Below are positions 25,659-33,400 of a stretch of 64,000 nt of DNA, in pieces. The first letter of the stretch is position 1; each line of letters begins with the position of its first letter. The position numbers and the translations under genes are program-made. The stretch is from Roseomonas nitratireducens (GTDB lineage Bacteria > Pseudomonadota > Alphaproteobacteria > Acetobacterales > Acetobacteraceae), in contig NZ_JAGIYZ010000001.1 of NCBI RefSeq assembly GCF_017813355.1, forward strand, positions 463,420-527,419, written 5' to 3'. Under the pieces are notes generated by a model, which ran no database searches, was not told the origin of the DNA, and saw only the letters and a list, made by a program, of their open reading frames with translations.

Positions 25659-26126
25659 TCAGGCCGGGTCGCCGGTATCCGGCGCGAGGCTCGCCGCCTC
25701 GATCCCGGCGATGCAGCATTCCTCGTCCTTGGGGGAGGCATCGCCGCTGATGCCCACGGCGCCGAGCAGGACGTTGTTCGCGTCGCGCACCAGCACGCCG
25801 CCCGGCACCGGCACGGCGCGGCCGCCCGTCAGGTCCGACAGCGCGTTCGTGAAGCCCGGCACCGCCTGGGCGCGGCGGGCGAGTTCGCGCGTGCCGAAGC
25901 CCATCGCCAGCGCGCCGAAAGCCTTCCCGGTCGCGATCTCGGGGCGGAGGATGGAGGCGCCGTCCTCTCGCTTCGCGACCTTCAGCTGGCCGCCGGCATC
26001 GAGCACGACGACGCAGAGCGGCAGCAGCCCGAGCGCGCGGCCCTTGGCAAGGGCGGCGTCCGCGATGGTCTCGGCCTGGGCGAGGGTGAGGCCGTTGATG
26101 GCGGCGGGATGGGCGGGCTGGGGCAT
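25659..26126 (-). CDS. GlcG/HbpS-family heme-degrading-like protein
   Basis: 155 residues of the GlcG/HbpS (Cob-adenosyltransferase-like fold) family: LTLAQAETIADAALAKGRAL, LCVVVLDAGGQLKVAKREDG, GKAFGALAMGFGTRELARRA, GGVLVRDANNVLLGAVGISG with SPKDEECCIAGI following. No signal peptide from the ATG at 26126, so cytoplasmic. Members are found with glycolate and other organic-acid genes or bind heme; role unproven. Stands alone, convergent with cysG. Confidence 0.8.
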   Translation of the reverse strand: MPQPAHPAAINGLTLAQAETIADAALAKGRALGLLPLCVVVLDAGGQLKVAKREDGASILRPEIATGKAFGALAMGFGTRELARRAQAVPGFTNALSDLTGGRAVPVPGGVLVRDANNVLLGAVGISGDASPKDEECCIAGIEAASLAPDTGDPA

Positions 26127-26163
26127 GGGATGAGTCCTGTCGAAGGCGGCGCGGGATAGGCGC

Positions 26164-26400
26164 TCAGCGCCGGCGTGTCGAGCGCTCCCGTCGGCAGAGG
26201 TCTTCGCAGGGCTGTCCGTCGCGGTCGCGGTCAAGACGCAGAAGCCCGCAGACGCGGTAGTGGAATTCCGCCTCGGCGCAGCTCGTCATCTGCGTGCAGT
26301 ATCGCTTTTCCCCGCAGCGCCATGACGTCTGCGCCGGCGGCGCCTGGGCGAATGCCGGCGTGGCGGCGAGCAGCAGCGCAACGAGGGTCCAGCGCGACAT
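26164..26400 (-). CDS. Small secreted excalibur-like protein
   Basis: 78 residues. A clear signal peptide (MSRWTLVALLLAATPAFAQA) is followed by a Cys-rich domain with RYCTQMTSCAEAEFHYRVCG and LDRDRDGQPCEDLC, the DxDxDGxxCE signature of the excalibur calcium-binding domain. Six cysteines suggest disulfides outside the cytoplasm. Often attached to secreted nucleases but here free-standing. Function unknown. Confidence 0.8.
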   Translation of the reverse strand: MSRWTLVALLLAATPAFAQAPPAQTSWRCGEKRYCTQMTSCAEAEFHYRVCGLLRLDRDRDGQPCEDLCRRERSTRRR

Positions 26401-26478
26401 CACGAAAACGTTAGGCCACGCTGCGCGCCTTGCCTATCCGGCTTGGGCCCCGCCGCGCCCCGTGCCAGAACGGCGCCC

Positions 26479-27081
26479 ATGCCCCCCCAGGACCGCCGCG
26501 CCCCCCGCCCCGCCGGCCGGCCCCCCGATGCCGCGCGGCTGCGGGAGGCGGCGCTCAACCACCTCGCCCGCTTCGCCGCCACCGAGGTCGCGCTGCGCCG
26601 GGTGCTGGAACGCCGCGTGGACCGCTGGGCCCGCGCCGCCGAGGCCGAGGGCCAGGACCGCGACATGATCGCCGCCGCCGCCGCATCCGCCCGCGCCGCC
26701 GCGGCCGAGGTCGCCCGCGCCATGGTCGCCGCCGGCGCGGTGGACGACGCCGCCTTCGCCGAGAGCCGCGCCCGGCGCCTCGCCCGCGCCGGGCGGTCGC
26801 GCCGCGCCATCGCCGCGCATCTCGCCGCCAAGGGCGTCGCCCCCGAGACCGCCGGCGCCGCCCTGCCCGAGGATGCGGAGGCCGAACTGGCCGCCGCGCT
26901 GGCCTTCTGCCGCCGCCGCCGCATCGGCCCCTTCGCCCGCGCGACGGAGGATGCGGAGGCGCGGCGCCGCGCGCTCGCCGCCATGGCGCGCGGCGGCTAT
27001 CCGCACGGCCTCGCCCGCCAGGCGCTGGCGATGGACCCGGACGAGGCGGAGGAGCGGCTGCTCGCCGCGCGGCGCGGATGA
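26479..27081 (+). CDS. recX: RecX family regulatory protein
   Basis: 200 residues, Ala/Arg-rich and mostly helical, built of the three-helix RecX repeats: LNHLARFAATEVALRRVLERR (about 22-42), VDDAAFAESRARRLARAGRSRRAIAAHLAAKGV, and LAFCRRRRIGPFARA with RALAAMARGGYPHGLARQAL. RecX modulates RecA filaments. recA is not adjacent. ATG at 26479. Moderate sequence distance makes this a family-level call. Confidence 0.78.
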   Translation: MPPQDRRAPRPAGRPPDAARLREAALNHLARFAATEVALRRVLERRVDRWARAAEAEGQDRDMIAAAAASARAAAAEVARAMVAAGAVDDAAFAESRARRLARAGRSRRAIAAHLAAKGVAPETAGAALPEDAEAELAAALAFCRRRRIGPFARATEDAEARRRALAAMARGGYPHGLARQALAMDPDEAEERLLAARRG

Positions 27082-27127
27082 GGGCCAGCGGCTTCGCGCG
27101 CGCGACGCGCCACGGGACCACGTCGCC

Positions 27128-27835
27128 ATGAGCGGCCCCGCCGTCACCTTCACCCGCGCCGGGCTGCTGCGCGGCGCGCGCCAGGCCGCGCCGCTGGTCA
27201 TCGGCACCTTTCCCTTCGGGCTCGTGGTCGGCGTGATCTCGGATGCGAAGGGGCTGTCGCTGCTCGAGACGCTGCTGATGTCCGCGCTGGTCTTCGCCGG
27301 ATCGTCGCAACTGCTCGCGCTGGAACTCTGGACCGAGCCGGCGCCGATCGCCGCCGCCACGCTCGCCGCCTTCGTCGTGAACATCCGCCTCGCGCCGATG
27401 GGCGCGGCGCTGGCGCCCTGGCTCGACCGGCTGCGCGGGGTGCGGCTGTGGGGCTCGCTCGCCACGCTGGTCGACCATTCCTACGCGCTGTCGGCGGCGG
27501 ACCAGCGGCGCGGCGGGCGGGACGCGGCCTTCCTGCTGGGCGTCGGCGTGGCGCTCTGGACCTTCTGGATGATCGCGGTGGGGGTGGGGCACGTGTTCGG
27601 GTCGGCGGTGCGGCTGCCGCCGGGGCATCCGCTGTACTTCGCGGCGACGGCGACCTTCTGCGCCATCCTCGTGCCGATCTGGCAGGGCGTGCGGCGGGAC
27701 ATGCTGCCCTGGACGCTGGCCGGGATCGTCGCGCTGCTGGCCTGGGGCGCGGGGCTGGGGCCGCCCTGGCCGCTGCTTGCGGGCGCGCTCTGCGGCGCGG
27801 CGCTCGGCGCCTGGCTGGAGCTGCGGCGGGGATGA
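27128..27835 (+). CDS. azlC: AzlC family permease (branched-chain amino acid export)
   Basis: 235-residue inner-membrane protein with several hydrophobic segments. Family stretches: ARQAAPLVIGTFPFGLVVGV, LLMSALVFAGSSQLLALELW, AFVVNIRLAPMGAALAPWL, and SLATLVDHSYALSAADQRRG. It forms a two-part exporter with the AzlD encoded next, sharing ATGA. ATG at 27128 lies 46 bases after recX. Confidence 0.9.
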   Translation: MSGPAVTFTRAGLLRGARQAAPLVIGTFPFGLVVGVISDAKGLSLLETLLMSALVFAGSSQLLALELWTEPAPIAAATLAAFVVNIRLAPMGAALAPWLDRLRGVRLWGSLATLVDHSYALSAADQRRGGRDAAFLLGVGVALWTFWMIAVGVGHVFGSAVRLPPGHPLYFAATATFCAILVPIWQGVRRDMLPWTLAGIVALLAWGAGLGPPWPLLAGALCGAALGAWLELRRG

Positions 27836-28134
27836 CGCTGCGCCTCGACGTGCTGCTCGCGATCCTCGGCATGGCGGCGGCGACGTATCTGTGCCGCGCC
27901 GGCGGCTACGCGCTGTTCCGCGCGCTGCGCCCGCCGCGCGTGGTGGAGGTCGCGCTGCAGCACCTGCCCGGGCCGATCTTCGTCGCCTATGTCGCGCCTG
28001 CGCTGGCCGCGCAGGGGCTGAAGGGGCTGGTGGCGGCACTCGCCGTCGTCGTGGCGCAGGCGGTCTCGCGCAACCTGGCCGTGGCGATCGCGGCGGGTGT
28101 GGCGGTGATGTGGGCGGCGGGGATGGTGGTGTAG
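27832..28134 (+). CDS. azlD: AzlD family membrane protein
   Basis: 100 residues with about three or four membrane segments: LDVLLAILGMAAATYLCRAG with the family's Y-x-x-R near the start, FRALRPPRVVEVALQHLPGPI, and two Ala/Val-rich helices at the end. Small partner of AzlC; start overlaps the azlC stop by four bases. Confidence 0.88.
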   Translation: MTLRLDVLLAILGMAAATYLCRAGGYALFRALRPPRVVEVALQHLPGPIFVAYVAPALAAQGLKGLVAALAVVVAQAVSRNLAVAIAAGVAVMWAAGMVV

Positions 28135-28150
28135 AGCGGGACCGCCGGCG

Positions 28151-30268
28151 CTACGGCGCGGCGGATGCCGGCACCAGCGAGAAGGTCGCGCCCGGAGCCG
28201 GCGCATCCGCCCCGCGCACCCGCACGGGCACCGAGATCGCGGCCCCTTCGGCATCCAGCACCGTCACGCGGTAGAAGCCCGGCCCCGGCGGGTCCCAGGC
28301 CGCTTCCCGTCGCGCGGGTTCATGCGGGATGGGCGCGCCATCCACCAGGAAGGTCAGCGGCCGGCGCCCGCCCGCGGCGCGCAGCGTGACCGGACCCGCG
28401 CCTTCCGCCAGCGCCGCGCCGGCCGGCGGGAACAGCAGCCGCAGCCGATCCGCCGGTGGTGCGCTGCGCGGCACATCGGCCGCGACGCGCATCCCTTCCC
28501 GCGGCGCTTCCGGCAGCAGCGCGAAGACGCGCGCGAGCACCGGCAGCGCCAGCGACCGCCCCGTCGCCCCTGGCATCGCCGTGCCGTCCGGCCGGCCGAT
28601 CCACACGCCGGCGACATGGCGGCCATCGAAGCCGAAGGCCCAGGCGTCGCGCCCGCCCCAGGAGGTGCCGGTCTTCCACGCCACCCCGGCCGGACCGCCG
28701 CCGGGAAAGCGCTGCACGAGGATGGCGGCGACCTGTTCCGCGGCGCGTCGATCGACCGCCTGCTGCGCCTCGCCCGCCGCGCCCGGCGTCACGCGCAGCG
28801 GCAGGGCGCGGCCGCCATCGGCCAGCGTGGCGTAGAGTGCGACCATCTCCCGCAGCGTCGTCCCCGCGCCGCCGAGCGCGAGCGGCAGCGACGGGTCCGC
28901 CCCGCGCGGCAGGCGCGGCGCCGCGCCCGCCACCTTCAGCGCCGAGGCGAAGCGCAGCGCGCCGACCTGGTCGAGCAGCGCCACCGCCGGCAGGTTCAGC
29001 GACAGCCGCAGCGCATCCGCCGCGGTGATGCGCCCGGCGAAGTCGCGGGAGAAATTCTCCGGCGCATAGGCGCCGAAATGGCGCGGCAGGTCGGCGATCA
29101 GCGTGCCCGGCGTCGCGATGCCGCGCTCGAAGGCCATCGCGTACAGGAAGGGCTTCAGCGCCGAGCCCGGGGAGCGCACCGCGCGCGTCAGGTCGAGCGT
29201 GCCGGCGCGCGCTTCCGACCCCCAGGCGCCGCCGACCATCGCGCGCGCTTCGCGCGACGACGCCTCGGCGACGATCAGCGCGACCGAGGCGCGGTCGGGC
29301 AGCGAGGGCAGCATCTCCGCCACGAGCCGTTCCGCCGCGCGCTGCAGGGGCGCGTCGAGCGTCGTCGTGACGGTGCCGCGCGATGCGCGCGCCAGTTCGC
29401 GCGACAGGTGCGGCGCGAGGCGCGGCATGGGCAGGCGCCGGTCCGGCATGGTTGCCGCCACGGCAAGATCCCGATCCGCCGCGCTGAGCCCGGCCGCAGC
29501 CCCGCCGCGCCGCGCGAGCACCGCGTCGCGCGCCGCGCGCGCGGCCTCCGGATGCCGGTCGGGCCGCAGCGTGGCGGGGCGGCGGGCGAGTGCGACGAGC
29601 AGCGCGGCTTCCGCCGTGTCGAGCCGCGCGGCGGGCCGACCGAACCAGGCGAGGCTGCCCGCCCGGATGCCCTCGATGTTGCCGCCCTGCGGGGCGAGCG
29701 TCAGCCAGATGCCGAGGATCTCGTTCTTGCTGAAGCGCGCTTCGAGTTGCAGCGCGCGGAAGACCTCGATCGCCTTGCTGCGCAGCGTGCGCGGGCGCGG
29801 TTCCAGCAGCCGCGCGGCCTGCATCGTCAGCGTCGATCCGCCGGAGACGACGCGCCCCGCGCGCACCCATTGCGCCGCGGCGCGCGCGAGGGAAATGGGA
29901 TCGACGCCGGGATGGGAATGGAAGCGCCGGTCCTCCGCCGCGACGAGCAGGTCGACGAGATGCGGCGGGACGTCGGCGGTGGTGGTGCGCAGCCGCCAGG
30001 TGCCGCCTGGCGCGGGCAGGACGGACAGGGTGCGGCCCTCGCGGTCGGTGATCTCGGCCCCCGTCGCGGCGAGGCGGGAGAGGTCGGGCGGGAAGATGCG
30101 GTCGAGCGCGAGGGCGGCGAGGAGGAGCGCGGTGACTGCGATGAAGGCGAGCGTTGCGCGGCGGCGGACGGGGGAGGGCGCTGCCCTCCCCCGGACCCCC
30201 GCCCGCCAAAGGCCTAAGGGCCCTTGGAACCCATTCGATTCATCGGGGGGATTGGGGAGGGGGCTCAT
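28151..30268 (-). CDS. pbpC: Penicillin-binding protein 1C
   Basis: 705-residue bifunctional peptidoglycan synthase. After a membrane anchor (ATLAFIAVTALLLAALAL, about 38-55) come the glycosyltransferase motif EDRRFHSHPGVDPISLARA with GGSTLTMQAARLL, the transpeptidase motifs SALK (PGSALKPFLYAM), SLN and KTGTS (AWKTGTSWGGRDAW), and a C-terminal BiPBP_C domain. The N-terminal 34 residues are encoded by REP-like copy 2; the ATG at 30268 is the only plausible start, since no start codon lies between the repeat and the anchor. Adjacent to the alpha-2-macroglobulin gene as in E. coli yfhM-pbpC. Confidence 0.93.
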   Translation of the reverse strand: MSPLPNPPDESNGFQGPLGLWRAGVRGRAAPSPVRRRATLAFIAVTALLLAALALDRIFPPDLSRLAATGAEITDREGRTLSVLPAPGGTWRLRTTTADVPPHLVDLLVAAEDRRFHSHPGVDPISLARAAAQWVRAGRVVSGGSTLTMQAARLLEPRPRTLRSKAIEVFRALQLEARFSKNEILGIWLTLAPQGGNIEGIRAGSLAWFGRPAARLDTAEAALLVALARRPATLRPDRHPEAARAARDAVLARRGGAAAGLSAADRDLAVAATMPDRRLPMPRLAPHLSRELARASRGTVTTTLDAPLQRAAERLVAEMLPSLPDRASVALIVAEASSREARAMVGGAWGSEARAGTLDLTRAVRSPGSALKPFLYAMAFERGIATPGTLIADLPRHFGAYAPENFSRDFAGRITAADALRLSLNLPAVALLDQVGALRFASALKVAGAAPRLPRGADPSLPLALGGAGTTLREMVALYATLADGGRALPLRVTPGAAGEAQQAVDRRAAEQVAAILVQRFPGGGPAGVAWKTGTSWGGRDAWAFGFDGRHVAGVWIGRPDGTAMPGATGRSLALPVLARVFALLPEAPREGMRVAADVPRSAPPADRLRLLFPPAGAALAEGAGPVTLRAAGGRRPLTFLVDGAPIPHEPARREAAWDPPGPGFYRVTVLDAEGAAISVPVRVRGADAPAPGATFSLVPASAAP
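30170..30227 (+). repeat. REP-like twin-hairpin element, copy 2
   Basis: Hairpin A: ten-pair stem 30170-30179/30183-30192 (GGGGGAGGGC/GCCCTCCCCC). Hairpin B: CCAAAGGCC (30206-30214)/GGCCCTTGG (30219-30227) with one A-C mismatch and loop TAAG. Same order as copy 1. It overlaps the pbpC 5' end on the opposite strand. Confidence 0.75.
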
Positions 30269-30322
30269 CCGCGCGGCTGGAGTGCGCGGCCCTGACCCGC
30301 CAACGCCCGATCAAGTCCCGGT

Positions 30323-30382
30323 GTCCAGAGGCCATTCGGCCTCTGGTGGGGGAGGTCCGGAGGGGGCAAGGCCCCCTCCGCC
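30323..30382 (-). repeat. REP-like twin-hairpin element, copy 3 (inverted)
   Basis: Hairpin B first: CCAGAGGCC (30325-30333), loop ATTC, GGCCTCTGG (30338-30346); then hairpin A: GGAGGGGGC (30359-30367), AAG, GCCCCCTCC (30371-30379). This is copy 1 reversed, 95 bases from copy 2, so copies 2 and 3 form a head-to-head pair between the alpha-2-macroglobulin and pbpC genes. Confidence 0.85.
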
Positions 30383-30401
30383 AGCCACCGGCACGCACGC
30401 C

Positions 30402-33400
30402 TCACGGCAGCACCGTGATCCTCGCCGCGTTCTGCCGGGCGAAGATGCCCGGCCGGTACATGTCCTGCGCTTCCGCGCCCGGCAGTTCGAAGCTGCCGGG
30501 GGTGACGGCGCGCAGCCGCACCGCGATGCGGGCGAAGGGCTGTTGCGGCGTGATGGTGACGGCCGCGGCGTAGCGGTCGTCCAGCGCCGGCTGGCTGTCC
30601 ACTTCCGTCAGCGTGCCGAGCCACGGCATGCCCGCGATGTCCCCGGCCGGCAGGCGGGAGGCGATCTCCCACCCCGCGGGCAGCCCGTGGATCAGCATCG
30701 CCTCGTGCCGCTCATTCGTCTCCGCGCGGAGTTCCATGAGCATCACGAAGGACGTGTTCTGCCGCAACGTGTCCAGGTTCAGCGGCTGCCCGTCGAGCCC
30801 GAAGAAGCGGCGGGAGACGCGGAAGCCCTCGCGCGCGGCGGGCAGCGCCTCGCGCGGGATGCCGGTGATCGTCACCGACTGCCAGACCGGCGCGGTGCCG
30901 AGGTTGCGCGCCGTGCCCGGCCCGCTCAGCGACGCCGACACGATCGGCCGCTGCGGCAGGGCCGAGCCGTTCACGGCGACGACCGCCGCGCGCGTGCCCT
31001 GGCCCAGCACCTGCGCGGCCAGCACCGCCCAGGCCTGCACCTGGGTGCTGGTGGTGCGCGGCGTGAGTTCCGCGCCCGGCAGCGTCGTCATCAGCGTCGA
31101 GAGCCGGTCCGGCAGCAGCCCGCTTTCGCGCAGCAGCGTCGCGGTGGCCAGCGCGTCGCGCGGCGCGCTGCCGTAGTCGGCGTACCAGAAGCGCCGGCCT
31201 GTCGCGCCAAGCGCGCTGAGGAAGGCCTGTTCCGCCCGCGCGCGGTCGCCGCCGCGGGCGAAGGTGGCGGCAAGCTGCGCGCGGCTCAGCTGCGTCGGCA
31301 GGTCGTTCAGGTTTTCCATCAGCCGGCGCGCGGCGCCGAGGCGTGGCTGGCCGGCCAGGGCGAGCGCGTGCAGGCGATAGGCCTGCGCCGCGCGCTCGAT
31401 CGGCGTGTCGCCGGCCGCGTCCTCGATCGCTTCGTCGAGGAAGCGCAGTGCCTCCCGCAGCGCGCCTTCGGGCACGGTCGCACCCGCGGTGCGGGCGCGG
31501 ATCAGCGCCTCCACGGCATAGGGGGTGAGCCAGGGCTGGCTGTCCCCGCTCGCGCTCCACATGCCGAAGGACCCGTCGAAGCGCTGCCGGTCGAGGATGG
31601 AATCGACCGCGCGCTGCAGGCGGATGGCGCGGTCGGTGTCGCCTTCCTCGGACATGCCGGCCGAGAGCGCGAGCGCGCGCGAGGCGGACTGTTCGAGGCA
31701 GGCGAGCGGGAAGTCCTCCACCGCCCGAAGCATGCCGGCGACGTCGTAGCGCACCGCCGATCCGAAGGAGACGGAGGCGCGCCAGGAATTCGCGGCGAAG
31801 CGTTCGATCGGCGGCGCGACCGGCAGTTCGGCGCCGGGCGGCAGCTCGACGCCCGCCACTTCCGTCACGCGCGGGCGCGATGAGCGGATGGTGATCCGGC
31901 TCTCGCGTTCCACGCGGAAGCCGCCAGGGCCGGTGACGGCGAGGCGGATCGTGCCTTCGCCGGCTTCGGTCGCGCGCAGCACGGTGGTGGGCTGGGCGCG
32001 CGCCCCGGTCGCTAGGTTCGCCGCGAGCCGCGCGGGTCCGCCGAGGGCGAGCCCGCCGGTCACGCTGAGTTCGGCCGCCACTTCGCCCTGCGGCAGTTCG
32101 ATGTTGTGCAGCAGGACGGAGATGCCCGCCTCGTCGCCCGGGGCGAGGAAGCGCGGCAGCAGCGCTTCGGCCACCACCTGGTCGCGCACCGTCAGCGGCT
32201 TCGCCGAGGCGCCGACGCGCGTGCCTTCCCAGGCGACCGCCATCAGGCGCAGCTCGCCCGCGAAGTCCGGGATGTCGAGCGGCACCATGGCGAGGCCGTT
32301 CGCATCCGCCCGCACCACGCCGGAGAACAGGCTGACGAGGCGCTGCGGCGGCTGGATGGCGTCCGCGCCATCGGCCTCGTCGCCGCCCTGACGGAGCAGC
32401 GCGAGTTCGCCTTCGGCGGGCGCGATCAGCCGGCCGTAATCGTCGCGGATATCGACGCCGAGCCGGCGCCGGCCGAGGAAATGCGCGCCCGGATCGGGGT
32501 TGGCGAAGTTGGTCAGGCGCAGGATGCCCTCATCCACCGCGGCCAGCGTCAGCAGCACGGGGCCGCCGGCATTGGCGACGCGCACCGGCACCTCCACGCG
32601 CTGGCGCGGGCGCACCAGCGGCGGCGTGTCGATGGTCACCGCCAGCGTGCGCGGCGCCGGATCGATGCCGACCCAGGCGAGGCCGAGGCCACGGCCCGGC
32701 TGGCCGGCGCGCGTCTCGCCGGGGCGGAACACGGTGACGGCCACATAGGCGCCGGGGCCCCAGGCGGCATCGACCGGCACCTCGACCTCGGTGCCGCCCT
32801 CGACCACCTGGACCTCGCGCAGGGAAACCAGGCGGTCGGTCAGGACGGCGACGGAAGCGCGCCCGGCGAAAGGCGGGGTTATGCGGATGCGCGCCGTCTC
32901 CCCCGGCGCATAGGCGCGGCGGTCGGCGGCGACATCGACGCGGTCGGGGATCTCGGCGCTCTCGGCCCCCGCCCAGCCGGAGCGGAAGCGGATGGAGGAA
33001 ATGCCAAGCCCGTTCGCATCCGCCACTTCCAGCCGGTAGCGGCCGAACTGGAGGGAACGGGCGAAGCGCGCGGGCTGGTCCGGCGTGACGCGGATCTCCT
33101 GCGCGTCGACGGGCTCGTCGCGCCAGACCGTCTCCCACCGCGCGATCGACCCGCGCACGACGATCCGCCAGTTCGGGCGTTCCCGCACCAGCCGCACGCG
33201 CAGCGTCGCCGGCACGGCACGGCCTTCGGGCGAGACGGCGGCGATGTCGAAGGCGGCTTCCGCGCCGGCGTCGATGGCGTCGTTCTCGAAGGCCGGGCGC
33301 AGCGCGACGAAGGTGCCGCGCGCGCGCACGGGCACGGAGAAGCGCGTGCGCGTCTCACGCCCGCCGGGCTCGCTCATCGACACGCTGACCTCGCCGCGCA

